Source: Saccharothrix sp. NRRL B-16348 | GTDB lineage: Bacteria > Actinomycetota > Actinomycetes > Mycobacteriales > Pseudonocardiaceae | Direction of reading: 5' to 3' | Assembly (NCBI RefSeq): GCF_001280085.1 | Contig: NZ_LGED01000125.1 | Span: 1 to 64,000, forward strand | DNA: 64,000 nt | In this document: positions 1 to 13,342 of the stretch, one piece after another | Numbering within the stretch: position 1 is the first letter of the stretch | Layout of the letters: the number at the start of each line of letters is the position of its first letter | Translations under genes and position numbers: made by a program | Notes under the pieces: model-generated | What the model saw: only the letters and a program-made list of their open reading frames with translations | What the model was told of the DNA's origin: nothing | Database searches by the model: none

Positions 1-83
1 CGGACGCTCTTCCCGCCAGGCCTGCCCGGCTTTGGCCTGCCTGGAGTGCCCGTAAGGGCCCCATGTCAAATCGAGCCGGACCC

Positions 84-322
84 GAGCGTTGAACTCACCC
101 GCTCCGAACGTAGGACTCTCGCCCCGCGAACGTAGGACTCTCGCACCCTCAACGTTCGACACACCCGACCTGAACGTTCGACACGCCCGACCTGAACGTT
201 CGACACGCCCGACCTGAACGTTCGACACGCCCGACCTGAACGTTCGACACGCGCGTTCTGAGCGTTCGACACGCGTGTTCTGGAGGTAGGACACGCGCGT
301 TCTGGAGGTAGGACACGCGGGG

Positions 323-325
<3 letters not shown>
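84..325. repeat. 22-bp tandem repeat (11 units) abutting the kinase stop codon
   Basis: Eleven consecutive 22-bp units run from 84 to 325. Three central units (172-237) are identical; the outer ones are degenerate. The core GAACGTTCGACACGC contains the palindrome GAACGTTC, and outer units replace TTCGACAC with TAGGACTC or TAGGACAC. The last unit ends on the TAA stop (323-325) of the leftward kinase gene, so the array is the immediate 3' flank of that gene. I see no coding gene in 1-322; the open frame through it is only translated repeat. There are no unique spacers, so it is not a CRISPR array. Confidence 0.85.
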
Positions 326-4765
<4,440 letters not shown>

Positions 4766-4860
4766 ACGAGCCTCCGATGTCAGCGGAACTGCGCCAAGCC
4801 TGCCACTGTTGGAGGCAACTTGTCCGATAGGTTGGGTCGACCCGACACACAGGAGCCGTG

Positions 4861-6270
4861 ATGGCCCAGGGCTACCGGCAAGGCGCCGACACGGGCCTCG
4901 ACCTCGACGCGTGGCGTCGTGTGGTCGACGGCTTCCACGAGGCCGTCGTCGTGCTGGACCCGGAGGGTGTCGTCCGGTTGGCCAACCCTCTCGCAGCCGT
5001 GCTGTTCCCGCAGGCCAGGACGGGCTCGGTGCTGCCCGACGACGTCGCCGACGGCACCGGTCGCGGCCGGCGGCACGATCTCGGCGGTGGCTGGGCCGCG
5101 CTGTACCGGAGCGTGGACGACTTCCTGGACGACGTCGCGCGCCGCATGGCGTCGCTCACGCTCCGTGCCGACGCGTTGCGTGCCGTGGTGGAGCTGGCAC
5201 CCGCCGAACACGCCGTCGTGGTGCTGCCCGGTGTCCGCGGGCGTCTCGAATGGTGGCGGCGGACGGCCGCCGGTGACGTGGCCGTGGCCCGCACCACACG
5301 TCAGGTCGCCGGCACCGCGCCCGGCTTCACCGCCGTGCTGGAACGGCTGGTCGAGCACGCCGAGCTGACCGAGCTGGGCGACGGCCCGTGGGGCGCGTCC
5401 GGGGTGGCCGTGGCCGTGCCGCTGACCGAGGGCGGCGCGCTGGTCTGCTTCGGCGGCACGTGGCACGTCGAGCTGCTCAAGCGGTACGCGGCACGGGCCG
5501 CCGCGGCGGTCGAGGCGAGCACCAGGTTCAGCGACCAGCAGCAGACCGTGGAGGCGCTGCGGGCGAACCTGCTGCCCACGCCCCTGCCCGACGTCCCGGG
5601 TGTCCGCCTGGCCAGCGTGTACGAGCCGGCGCACCGGCGGGTGCTGGTCGGCGGCGACTTCTACGACGTGCACCCGCGGGAGGACGGCAGCGCGGCGTTC
5701 GTGCTGGGCGACGTGGCGGGCAACGGGCTGGAGGCCGCGGTGCACAGCAGCCGGGTGCGGCAGAGCCTGCACACCCTGCTCGTGGTCGAGCAACGGCCGG
5801 CGCAGCTGTTGTACCTGCTCAACGCCGCTCTGCGGGCGGCGGGCAGCCGCCTGTTCACGACGCTCGTCGTCGGCACGATGATGCCCGTGCAGGCCGGTGG
5901 GCTGCGGCTGACCCTGGCCGCCGGCGGCCACCCCGCGCCTCTCGTGCTGCGCGCGGACGGTCGGGTGGACGAGGTGGCCGTGCACGGCGGGATCGTCGGC
6001 GTGCTGCCGGAGGTGCGGTTCAACCAGACGACCGTCACCCTCGCGCCGGGGGAGACGTTGCTGCTCTACAGCGACGGGTTGACCGAGGCGCGCAAGCACG
6101 ACGACCGGCAGGAGCTGTTCGGCGACGCGCGGCTGAGGGCGGCGTTGGCGGACTGCGCGGGGCTGTCGGCCGACGCGGTGTCCGACCACCTGCGCCGGGT
6201 CGTGTTCGACTGGCTCGGGTCGGCGGAGCACGACGACCTGACCCTGCTGGTGCTGCAAGCCGCGTCCTGA
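4861..6270 (+). CDS. PAS-SpoIIE (PP2C-type) serine phosphatase
   Basis: A 469-residue regulatory phosphatase. An N-terminal PAS-like segment (about 10-60; [16 protein letters not shown]) is followed by a GAF-like middle part. A PPM/SpoIIE catalytic domain begins near residue 230, with metal-ligand motifs GGDFYDV and [13 protein letters not shown], the GGHPAPLVL motif, and late SDGLTEAR and DDLTLLVL. Proteins of this type dephosphorylate anti-sigma-factor antagonists (RsbU-like). The start ATG at 4861 is 5 nt from AGGAG; a GTG directly before it (4858) is possible but sits only 2 nt from that site. It is divergent from the hybrid kinase, so the two may form one sensing unit (inference). No partner anti-sigma factor lies in the window. 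Confidence 0.88.
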   Translation: MAQGYRQGADTGLDLDAWRRVVDGFHEAVVVLDPEGVVRLANPLAAVLFPQARTGSVLPDDVADGTGRGRRHDLGGGWAALYRSVDDFLDDVARRMASLTLRADALRAVVELAPAEHAVVVLPGVRGRLEWWRRTAAGDVAVARTTRQVAGTAPGFTAVLERLVEHAELTELGDGPWGASGVAVAVPLTEGGALVCFGGTWHVELLKRYAARAAAAVEASTRFSDQQQTVEALRANLLPTPLPDVPGVRLASVYEPAHRRVLVGGDFYDVHPREDGSAAFVLGDVAGNGLEAAVHSSRVRQSLHTLLVVEQRPAQLLYLLNAALRAAGSRLFTTLVVGTMMPVQAGGLRLTLAAGGHPAPLVLRADGRVDEVAVHGGIVGVLPEVRFNQTTVTLAPGETLLLYSDGLTEARKHDDRQELFGDARLRAALADCAGLSADAVSDHLRRVVFDWLGSAEHDDLTLLVLQAAS

Positions 6271-6296
6271 GGGTGTCGCCGCCGTGACGGCGGGCC

Positions 6297-6439
6297 GGAG
6301 CACGAGCGGGTCAGCGGGCCGGCGCACGGCGCGGTCGCTGGTTCGGAACTCGGCGCGGTCGGGGGCTCGGAGCATGGCGCGGTCGGTGGTTCGGAATTCG
6401 CAGCGGGCGGTGGTTCGGAGCACGAGCGGCCAGCGGGTC
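6297..6439. repeat. 24-bp imperfect tandem repeat (about 6 units)
   Basis: Six units of 23-24 bp, each starting GGA or GGC and built on GCGCGGTCGGTGGTTC, fill most of the 199-bp gap after the phosphatase stop (6270). The unit differs from the 22-bp repeat at 84-325, but its position just 3' of a gene is the same. No promoter could be called with confidence in the 30 bp before the next start. Confidence 0.7.
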
Positions 6440-6469
6440 GGACGCCGTTGATCCGTAGGATCCGGTGGT

Positions 6470-7156
6470 GTGAAGCCACCTCTCGCCGAGGTCGCGCGGG
6501 CGCACCGCCGGCTGCTCGACGCGATCGCCGACCTGACCGACGACCAGGTCGCGGCGCCGTCGTCGCTGCCGGGCTGGACGCGGGGGCACGTGCTGGCCCA
6601 CCTCTCCGACGCCGCACGCGCCCGCGCCCGGGTGATCGAGCACTGGTCGCGCGGCGAGCAGGTCGCGCTGTGGGAGCCGGGTGAACGGGACGCGATCATC
6701 GAGGCCACCGCGTCCCGGAGCGCGGCCGAGCACCGTGCCGCCACCGCGGAGCAGTCCGAACGCCTGGACCGGGCGTGGGCGGGCATCGCGGACTGGTCGG
6801 CGCCGGTCGACCCCGCCGTGGCCGACCCGATCCCGCCCGTGTTCACCCGCTGGCGCGAGGTGTGGATCCACCTGTTGGACCTCGACCTCGGCGTCCGGCC
6901 GGGGGAGTGGGGCGCGGACTTCGCCGTGCACACGATCGGCGTGCTGCGGCCCCGGCTGCCCGAGGGCGTGGCCCTGCGGGCGACCGACGTGCCCAGGACG
7001 TGGGGCACGGGCACGGAGGTGGTCGGCGGCGTGCGCGACCTCGCCGCGTGGCTCGCCGGCCGCGTGCCCGACGAGCTGCCCGCCTCCGCCGCGCCGCTGC
7101 CGGAACTCGGCCCGTGGCCGTCGTACCCGGCGCGCCGTCAGGACTTGCCGGACTGA
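6470..7156 (+). CDS. maleylpyruvate isomerase family mycothiol-dependent protein
   Basis: A 228-residue protein of the TIGR03083/DinB-like metal-binding superfamily. The N-terminal helix bundle has the typical LPGWTRGHVLAHLSDAA motif with His near residues 43 and 47, and a later segment WREVWIHLLDLDLG supplies another metal-ligand His. Family members use mycothiol to isomerise maleylpyruvate or carry out related thiol-transfer reactions; the substrate here is not evident. The start is GTG. It is transcribed toward, and nearly abuts, the convergent NicO gene (8-bp gap). Confidence 0.82.
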   Translation: MKPPLAEVARAHRRLLDAIADLTDDQVAAPSSLPGWTRGHVLAHLSDAARARARVIEHWSRGEQVALWEPGERDAIIEATASRSAAEHRAATAEQSERLDRAWAGIADWSAPVDPAVADPIPPVFTRWREVWIHLLDLDLGVRPGEWGADFAVHTIGVLRPRLPEGVALRATDVPRTWGTGTEVVGGVRDLAAWLAGRVPDELPASAAPLPELGPWPSYPARRQDLPD

Positions 7157-7164
7157 TCCGGTGC

Positions 7165-8568
7165 TCACAGCGCCGCCCGCAAGGCCAGCCCGGCGCCGAC
7201 GGTCAGCACGAGGGTCGCGGTGATCACGGGCAGGGCGGTGAAGCGGTCGCGCAGTCGCTCGACGGCGGCCAGGCGGTCCCGGAGGCGCACCAGGACCAGG
7301 CCGACGGCGGTCAGCGTGGCGGCCATGCCGAGGCCGTAGCCGAGGACGAGGAGCACGCCGAACCAGGTCCGCCCCAACGCCACCGCGCCGAGCAGCACGA
7401 CCAGCGCCGACGGGCTCGGCACCAGGCCACCGGCCACACCCATGCCGATGAGCCCGGTCCGCCCGACACCGCGCCCCTGCCCATGCCCGTGCCCGACCCC
7501 GTGCCCTCGACCGTGCCCGTCCCCATGCCCGTGGCCGTGGCCTCGACTGTTCGCATCCCCGTCCCGGTGTGCATGTCCGTGCGCGACGAGCGCCGGCCGG
7601 CGGCGTTGCCGCAGCGAGGTCCGCAGCAAGGCGACACCGATCGCCGCCACCAGCAGGCCGCTCACCAGCCCAAGCCACCGCAGCACCGCGTCACCGGCCA
7701 CCGCACTGGTCGCGCTGATCAGCAGCCCCAACGCCAACACCCCGGCCGTGTGCGTCAACGTCACCGTCGCACCCACCACCAGGGCGTCACGCGGCGTACC
7801 CGCCCGCCCCGCCAGGTAAGCCGCGATCATGGTCTTCCCGTGCCCCGGCAGCGCCGCGTGCCCCGCGCCCAGCACCAACGACAGCAGCACCGCCAGCACA
7901 CCGACCAACGGCGTCAGGTCCCGCACGCCGACGAACGACGTGAACGCCCGCGTGGCCGTGCCCAGCAGCGACGACCCGCCCACCGCCGTGCCCGCCACCG
8001 GCGCGGACGAGCCCGCGCCGACCTCCAGCACCACCGAACGCACGTCCAACGGGTCCGACAGCAGGTCGTCCGGGTACTGCCGCAGCTCACCCGTCACGCT
8101 CACCGCGGGCACCGGCGGGTCGAGCAGCGCGACGCCGTCGCCCACCGCCGTCATCTCCCGCCAGCCGACGCGGTCGTCCCGGTACCCGGCCCGCACCGCC
8201 ACCGTCGACCCGGACGCGCCCGCCTCCACCACGCAGGTCAGCCGGGTGGTCGGCAGGCCCGCGTCACCGGCCGGGAACTCGACCGCGCTCGACCGCACCT
8301 CGACCGGCACGGCCCGGCCGTCCACCTCGACCGACGTCGCCCGCGACAGGGCGGCGCACTCACGTGAGGCGTAGTCGGCGACTTCCGCGGGCCGCTCCTG
8401 CAACGTGGGGATCTCGGCGGTGTCCACCACCGCCCGCACGGTCACCCGGTCCGGGTGCACGGTGATCCCGTGGTAGTGGTTGACCGTGAAGTTGCCCAAC
8501 GGGTGCGCCGCCGCCTGAGCCGGGAACAGCAGCAATCCCAACAGCAACACCGACCCGAAGACCTTCAC
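7165..8568 (-). CDS. NicO/RcnA-type nickel-cobalt permease-like membrane protein with His-rich loop
   Basis: A 467-residue membrane protein. A signal peptide (1 to about 23) precedes an extracytoplasmic beta-rich domain (about 25-210). The C-terminal half is a polytopic NicO-like permease with LPGHGKTMIAAYLAG, typical of RcnA/NicO proteins. A cytoplasmic loop at about 328-365 is extremely His/Gly-rich (HGHGHGDGHGRGHG), a probable metal-binding store. The GTG start (8568) overlaps the TGA of the upstream TPR gene as GTGA, so the two are translationally coupled. An earlier in-frame start near 8727 would lie inside the TPR gene and has no signal peptide. It is third in a DUF4331-TPR-NicO operon. 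Direction of transport and the metal are not evident. Confidence 0.85.
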   Translation of the reverse strand: MKVFGSVLLLGLLLFPAQAAAHPLGNFTVNHYHGITVHPDRVTVRAVVDTAEIPTLQERPAEVADYASRECAALSRATSVEVDGRAVPVEVRSSAVEFPAGDAGLPTTRLTCVVEAGASGSTVAVRAGYRDDRVGWREMTAVGDGVALLDPPVPAVSVTGELRQYPDDLLSDPLDVRSVVLEVGAGSSAPVAGTAVGGSSLLGTATRAFTSFVGVRDLTPLVGVLAVLLSLVLGAGHAALPGHGKTMIAAYLAGRAGTPRDALVVGATVTLTHTAGVLALGLLISATSAVAGDAVLRWLGLVSGLLVAAIGVALLRTSLRQRRRPALVAHGHAHRDGDANSRGHGHGHGDGHGRGHGVGHGHGQGRGVGRTGLIGMGVAGGLVPSPSALVVLLGAVALGRTWFGVLLVLGYGLGMAATLTAVGLVLVRLRDRLAAVERLRDRFTALPVITATLVLTVGAGLALRAAL

Positions 8569-9827
8569 CGCAGGCCGTCCAACGCGGCACGCGCACGCGG
8601 TGCGTCCACGAACGAGAAGTGCGGGTTGATCCGCAACGCCTCGTCCAGCACGCCCGCCGCCTCGGCGCCACGTCCCAGCGCGGCCAGGATCACGCCCCGG
8701 TGGTACAGGAACGCGGCGTTGTGCCACCCGGCCGACACGGCGCGGTCGGCGAACGCCAGCGCCTCATCGTGCCGACCGCTCAGGTGCAGCGCCCAGGCCA
8801 GCGCGTCGGCCACCAGCACGTGATGCCGCCGTCCCCACTCGGCCTCCGCCAGCCGCAACGCCGACGCCGCGTCACCCCGGTCCGCCGCCACCACCGACGC
8901 CGCCAAGTCGTCCGGCGCCAACGCGAACTGCCGCTCCAGCACGGCGAACTGCGGCGACGGGTCACGGCCCGCCGCACGCAGCATGATGGCGTGCTCGTGC
9001 ACGAGTTGCGGCAACGGCGTGCGCTGCACCAGCTCCGAGTACAGCCGCAGCGCCTCGTCCACCGCACCGCGCGCGAACGACACCTTCGCCTTGCCCTGCG
9101 CCAGCATCACGTCCCGAGGGTCGACCGCCAGCCCTTGCTCGTACTGCGACAGCGCCTCGTCCAGGTCGCCGTTGTCGAACGCCAGCTCGCCCAACCGGTA
9201 GCGGCAGAACACGACGTCCGGTGCGGCCGCCGCCGCGTCCAACGCCCGCTCCAACGCCTCGCGCCCGCCCGCCACGTCCCCGCGTTGCTCCAGGTCGTAG
9301 GCGGCCCGCGTGAACGACGGGACGCCGGGCTCCAAGTCCAGCATCCGCTGCACCGCCGCGGTGGCCTCGGCGGGCATCCCGAGCTGCGTCAACGAGTCCG
9401 CCAGCACCCCGTACACCTCGGCGGTGTCCGGCAGCACGGCCTGTGCCCGTGCCGCGTGGTCACGGGCCGTGGTGAAGTCGTGCCGCGCGTTCGCCAACGC
9501 GCCCAACCCGATCGACGCGAACCCGTTGCGCTCCGGCTGGTGCCGCAACGACGTGTCCAGCGCGCCCTGCGCCTTCTCGTAGTACGACGGGTCGCCGGTG
9601 ATCCGCGCCTGCTCGACGTAGGCCGAGCCCAGGGCGGCCCACGCGCCCGCGTCCGTCGGGGTGCGGCGCAGCTTGTCCTGCAACGCCGAGACGGTCCGGT
9701 GCGCGGCGACCTCCACCACCGCGCCCGCCGGTTGCGCCGGAGCCTCCGAGGTGGGCAGTGAGGTCACGGCCGTGACGAGCAGGGCGATCCCGCCGACGAC
9801 GGCGGTGACGGCGACGAGCCGGAGCAT
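8565..9827 (-). CDS. secreted or membrane-anchored TPR protein
   Basis: A 420-residue protein with an N-terminal hydrophobic segment (1 to about 25, MLRLVAVTAVVGG), then about eight tetratricopeptide-like helix pairs (AWAALGSAYVEQA, AEVYGVLADSLTQLG, AFLYHRGVILAALGRG). Probably an extracytoplasmic scaffold. The ATG at 9827 has GGAGG 5 nt upstream (9833-9837). It lies between the DUF4331 gene and the NicO permease gene, and its TGA overlaps the permease GTG, suggesting stoichiometric production of the trio. Confidence 0.83.
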   Translation of the reverse strand: MLRLVAVTAVVGGIALLVTAVTSLPTSEAPAQPAGAVVEVAAHRTVSALQDKLRRTPTDAGAWAALGSAYVEQARITGDPSYYEKAQGALDTSLRHQPERNGFASIGLGALANARHDFTTARDHAARAQAVLPDTAEVYGVLADSLTQLGMPAEATAAVQRMLDLEPGVPSFTRAAYDLEQRGDVAGGREALERALDAAAAAPDVVFCRYRLGELAFDNGDLDEALSQYEQGLAVDPRDVMLAQGKAKVSFARGAVDEALRLYSELVQRTPLPQLVHEHAIMLRAAGRDPSPQFAVLERQFALAPDDLAASVVAADRGDAASALRLAEAEWGRRHHVLVADALAWALHLSGRHDEALAFADRAVSAGWHNAAFLYHRGVILAALGRGAEAAGVLDEALRINPHFSFVDAPRARAALDGLR

Positions 9828-9846
9828 GGCGGCCTCCAAGGAGATG

Positions 9847-9880
9847 CCCCCTTGGAGGGAGGGGAGACCCTCCAAGGGGG
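9847..9880 (-). terminator. 13-bp-stem hairpin between DUF4331 and TPR genes
   Basis: A perfect inverted repeat has arms CCCCCTTGGAGGG (9847-9859) and CCCTCCAAGGGGG (9868-9880) and an 8-nt loop. It begins 7 nt past the DUF4331 stop and ends about 9 nt before the TPR ribosome-binding site in the transcribed (minus) direction. There is no T-run. It could be a leaky terminator or mRNA-processing hairpin that lowers TPR/NicO expression relative to the surface protein. Confidence 0.65.
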
Positions 9881-9887
9881 ACGCGGA

Positions 9888-11459
9888 CTACTCGGTCGGG
9901 GAGTCCTGCTGGGCGCGGTGGCGCAGGACCCAGCCGCCGGCGCCGATCAGCAGGATGGCGAGTAGCCCGCTCAACAGGGGCGCGGTCGGCATGCCGCCAC
10001 CCGCTGTCGGCTTGATCGCGACCTCCGCGCCGCCCGCGTTGACCGCGGTGTTGTTCGGCAGGGCCACGTACGGGAACTGCTTCTCGAACGCGTTCTCGTT
10101 CGCGTCGACCTTGTCGCCGGCGGCCAGCGCCTCGACCACGCCGTTCACCGCCGCGCCCTCCAGCGCCTGCAACCCGATGTCCAGCACGTCGTCGGACAGC
10201 CTGCGCCCGTTCGGGAAGCCCTGGTTGTCCTGGGCCAGCACGCCCAGGCGGTTCGGGTCGGCCGCCGGCGCGACGGACATGTTGAGCCGGAGCTGCTCGG
10301 ACGGCACGAACTTCCGCTTGTCCACGTCGGCGTTGATCACCTGCGAGTTCAGGTCGGCCTTGATCGGACCGCCGAGCTTCGTCGTGATGCCGGTCAGGAA
10401 GATCTCCACCAGGTCGTCGCGCCTGCCCTTCGGCGCGGGGACCTGGTAGATCGCCTCCACCAGCGTGGGCAGCTCCGGGTTCGTGACCCGGTCCACCAGC
10501 TCCTTGACCTTGCCGTCCTGGTCGGGCGTGAGCGAGTTGAACTTGTCCTTCAGCCCCGCGGGCACCACCACCTCGTTGACCAGCGGGTTCCCCAGCCGGG
10601 ACACCTGTACCCAGTCGCCGTGCGCGCGGTAGCGGCCGGGGCTCAGCTCCATCGAGCGGCGCTCGGTGTCACCCCACACCCCGATCACCGGGTTGCGCTT
10701 GGCGTCGCCCTTCAACGCCAGCCACGCCTTCGGCACCTGCAACGCGATGGTGTTGGCGTTGAAGCCGCGCAGCGTGTCCTGCCCGACCTCGGACAGGTCC
10801 GCGCCGTAGAGCAGGTCGAACACCCGCAGGTCGAGGAAGAACGAGTCGTCCGCCTGCCCGACGTAGGCCTTCGCGCCGCCCTGGATCGCGGTGACGGCCT
10901 GGTCGCGCAACGCGCGGTAGTCCGGCATCGACTTCGGCCCGGTGTTGGACGGCGCGACCCTGCCCTTGGTCACCAGCTTCGTGGACGCGCCCCGCTGGTC
11001 CACGAGTTCGAGGGTGTAGGTCTGCCGGAACAGCAGGTTCTCGTCGTCCAGCGACGTCACCGCGCCGTTGTTGTACAGGAACGTCGACTTGCCGCGCCGG
11101 TCGTCGTTCTGGAACGTGAAGCGGTAGGTGATGTCCGCGCGGGCGTCGCCGTCGTTGTCGACGTTCAGGTCGTAGCGCGCGTCGGTGGCGAACGGGTAGA
11201 AGTTCGGGCCGCCGTTCGGCTCCTGGAACGGCGAGAAGTTGGCGATCAGCGTCACCGTGTCCGGGTGGTCGGGGCTGACGAACGCGTAGACGTCGGTGTT
11301 GTCGACCGCCGGGTCGCCCGCGATCAGCGGCGCCTCGCGGTGGCTCGACGCGCCCGCACCGGACGCGCCGAGCAGACCGGTGGCCAGGGCCGTGGCGCCG
11401 ACCGCGGCCAACGCGGCGACCGCCTTGGCGGCGCGGCGGCTGGTGAGCGGTGTGGACAT
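9888..11459 (-). CDS. DUF4331 family surface protein
   Basis: A 523-residue protein. An N-terminal signal peptide (1 to about 38; AAKAVAALAAVGATALA...GASS) is followed directly by the diagnostic DUF4331 start SSHREAPLIAGDP. The motif DNTDVYAFVSPD follows. Acidic residues DNDGDARAD (101-109) look like a calcium-loop-type site (inference). The C terminus has a single transmembrane helix (about 495-515) followed by RHRAQQ, so it is probably anchored outside the membrane. The ATG at 11459 has AAGGGA about 6 nt upstream; an in-frame ATG at 11474 lacks such a site. It is first gene of the DUF4331-TPR-NicO operon. Function is unknown. Confidence 0.87.
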   Translation of the reverse strand: MSTPLTSRRAAKAVAALAAVGATALATGLLGASGAGASSHREAPLIAGDPAVDNTDVYAFVSPDHPDTVTLIANFSPFQEPNGGPNFYPFATDARYDLNVDNDGDARADITYRFTFQNDDRRGKSTFLYNNGAVTSLDDENLLFRQTYTLELVDQRGASTKLVTKGRVAPSNTGPKSMPDYRALRDQAVTAIQGGAKAYVGQADDSFFLDLRVFDLLYGADLSEVGQDTLRGFNANTIALQVPKAWLALKGDAKRNPVIGVWGDTERRSMELSPGRYRAHGDWVQVSRLGNPLVNEVVVPAGLKDKFNSLTPDQDGKVKELVDRVTNPELPTLVEAIYQVPAPKGRRDDLVEIFLTGITTKLGGPIKADLNSQVINADVDKRKFVPSEQLRLNMSVAPAADPNRLGVLAQDNQGFPNGRRLSDDVLDIGLQALEGAAVNGVVEALAAGDKVDANENAFEKQFPYVALPNNTAVNAGGAEVAIKPTAGGGMPTAPLLSGLLAILLIGAGGWVLRHRAQQDSPTE

Positions 11460-11768
11460 GCTCGATCCCTTCATCGGATGCGCGAGCTGACATGAGGCAA
11501 TTCGGCTCGCGGGCACGTCCGGTTCAGAAGGTAGGGGGTCGAGGGCTTCCGGTGAGTGGAAGATCCCGTTGACCCGCTTCGGGCGCGCTCCCTAGCGTTC
11601 GCCTGCGTCAGCCCGGGTCCGACCGGGTTCGACCCGGGGCCACACCGAGGTCGGGCCGGGGTTCGACCGGGTCCCACCGGGTTCCACCGGGGTTCGCCGC
11701 ACGAGGAAGTCTGCCCGCGCTCGCCGCACCGGATCGCCGGTTCCGGCCGCGCACGACCGGAGGTCGGA
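11460..11768. repeat. 309-bp divergent intergenic region with degenerate CCGGGTTCGA repeats
   Basis: This gap separates the leftward DUF4331 gene from the rightward pca operon, so both promoters should lie here. About 11611-11698 is a degenerate direct repeat of roughly 10-12 bp (CCGGGTTCGAC, CCGGGTCCCA, CCGGGTTCCA). It sits in the likely leader of the pca operon. I could not call -35/-10 elements or a PcaR-type operator by eye. Frames open across it encode only low-complexity Arg/Gly/Pro peptides. Confidence 0.55.
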
Positions 11769-12566
11769 TTGGCCACCATCGCGCCCCTCTCGGAGGCCGT
11801 CGCACACGTCGTGCGCGACGGCGACACCGTCGCCTTCGAGGGGTTCACGCACCTGATCCCGTTCGCCGCCGGGCACGAGGTGATCCGGCAGGGCAGGCGC
11901 GACCTGACCCTGGTCCGGATGACGCCCGACGTGCTGTACGACCAGCTCATCGGCGCGGGCTGCGCGCGCAAGCTGGTGTTCTCCTGGGGTGGCAACCCCG
12001 GCGTCGGCTCGCTGCACCGGTTCCGCGACGCCGTGCAGAACGGCTGGCCGCGGCCGCTGGAGCTGGAGGAGCACAGCCACGCGGGCATGGCCAACCGGTA
12101 CGTCGCCGCGGCGTCCGGGCTGCCGTTCGCCGTGCTGCGCGGCTACACCGGCACCGACCTGCCCGCCCAGACGGCCAACATCGCGTCGGTGACGTGCCCG
12201 TTCACCGGCGAGGTGCTGACCGCCGTCGCCGCGCTGGAGCTGGACGCCGCCGTCGTGCACGCCCAGCGCGCCGACCGGCACGGCAACGTGCAGCTCTGGG
12301 GCATCACGGGCGTGCAGAAGGAGGCGGTGCTGGCCGCGACCCGCTCGCTGGTCACCGTCGAGGAGGTCGTGGACGAGCTGGAGCCGCGGCCGGGCGCGGT
12401 GGTGCTGCCGTCCTGGGTGGTGGACTACGTCGCCGAGGCGCCCGGCGGCGCGCACCCGTCCTACGCGCACGACTACTCGGTGCGGGACAACGACTTCTAC
12501 GTGGCGTGGGACGAGATCAGCCGGGACCGGGACAGGTTCGCGCAGTGGTTGGAGGGCGTGGCGTGA
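11769..12566 (+). CDS. pcaI: 3-oxoadipate CoA-transferase subunit A
   Basis: A 265-residue class I CoA-transferase subunit of the glutaconate-CoA-transferase-like type. It has the N-terminal DGDTVAFEGFTHLIPFAAGHE stretch, the PFTGEVLTAVAALELD segment, and a C-terminal DFYVAWDEISRDRDRF tail. With subunit B it moves CoA from succinyl-CoA to 3-oxoadipate in the beta-ketoadipate pathway; the assignment rests on context. I place the start at TTG 11769, which has GGAGG 5 nt upstream (11759-11763). The frame stays open to 11556, but that extension is low-complexity repeat. It overlaps pcaJ as GTGA. Confidence 0.85.
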   Translation: MATIAPLSEAVAHVVRDGDTVAFEGFTHLIPFAAGHEVIRQGRRDLTLVRMTPDVLYDQLIGAGCARKLVFSWGGNPGVGSLHRFRDAVQNGWPRPLELEEHSHAGMANRYVAAASGLPFAVLRGYTGTDLPAQTANIASVTCPFTGEVLTAVAALELDAAVVHAQRADRHGNVQLWGITGVQKEAVLAATRSLVTVEEVVDELEPRPGAVVLPSWVVDYVAEAPGGAHPSYAHDYSVRDNDFYVAWDEISRDRDRFAQWLEGVA

Positions 12567-13306
12567 ACTACTCGTCCGACGAGATGATGACGGTCGCGGC
12601 GGCACGGGCGCTGCGTGACGGCGCGGTGTGCTTCGTCGGCATCGGCCTGCCCAGCACCGCGGCCAACCTCGCCCGCCGCACGCACGCGGAGAACCTCGTG
12701 CTGGTCTACGAGTCCGGCACGATCGGCGCGAAACCGGACCGGCTGCCGCTGTCGATCGGCGACGGGGTGCTGGCCGACACGGCGGTCAGCGTGGTCGGCG
12801 TGCCGGAGATCTTCAACTACTGGCTGCAACCGGGCCGGATCGACGTCGGCTTCCTCGGCGCGGCCCAGCTGGACCGGTTCGGCAACATCAACACGACCGT
12901 GATCGGCGGCGACTACCGCCACCCCGGCGTCCGGCTGCCCGGCGCGGGCGGCGCGCCCGAGATCGCCGCGTCGTGCCGCGAGGTCGTGGTGGTGGTGCGG
13001 CAGACCAAGCGGGCGTTCGTGGAGCGGGTCGACTTCGTCACCTCGTTCGGCTTCGGGTCCGGGCCGGGCGAGCGGGAGGAACTGGGCCTGAGGGGCGCCG
13101 GACCGCAGCTGGTGATCACCGACCTCGGCGTGCTGCGGCCCGACCCGGACACCCGCGAGCTGGTGCTGACCGCGTTGCACCCCGGCGTCGACGTGGCGAC
13201 CGTCCGCGAGCGCACCGGCTGGGACCTGCGGGTCGCCGACGACCTGGGCGTCGGCGAGCCGCCCACGGACCGCGAACTCACCGTGCTGCGCGAGCTGACC
13301 CGCTAG
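12563..13306 (+). CDS. pcaJ: 3-oxoadipate CoA-transferase subunit B
   Basis: A 247-residue partner subunit. Glu50 in VYESGTIG aligns with the catalytic glutamate of class I CoA-transferase beta subunits, which forms the glutamyl-CoA thioester. Other family features are GIGLPSTAANLA and FLGAAQLDRFGNINTT. The GTG start lies in the GTGA overlap with pcaI, implying coupled translation. The pathway's last enzyme, the thiolase PcaF, is not in the window. Confidence 0.86.
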   Translation: MNYSSDEMMTVAAARALRDGAVCFVGIGLPSTAANLARRTHAENLVLVYESGTIGAKPDRLPLSIGDGVLADTAVSVVGVPEIFNYWLQPGRIDVGFLGAAQLDRFGNINTTVIGGDYRHPGVRLPGAGGAPEIAASCREVVVVVRQTKRAFVERVDFVTSFGFGSGPGEREELGLRGAGPQLVITDLGVLRPDPDTRELVLTALHPGVDVATVRERTGWDLRVADDLGVGEPPTDRELTVLRELTR

Positions 13307-13342
13307 ACCGTTCCCCCTCGGCACGACGAACAGGAGACCCCG

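Noticed and set aside
6446..6462. GATCC/GGATC inverted repeat before the maleylpyruvate-isomerase-like gene
   Set aside because: Five-bp arms with a 3-bp loop are expected often by chance; no supporting promoter elements were seen.
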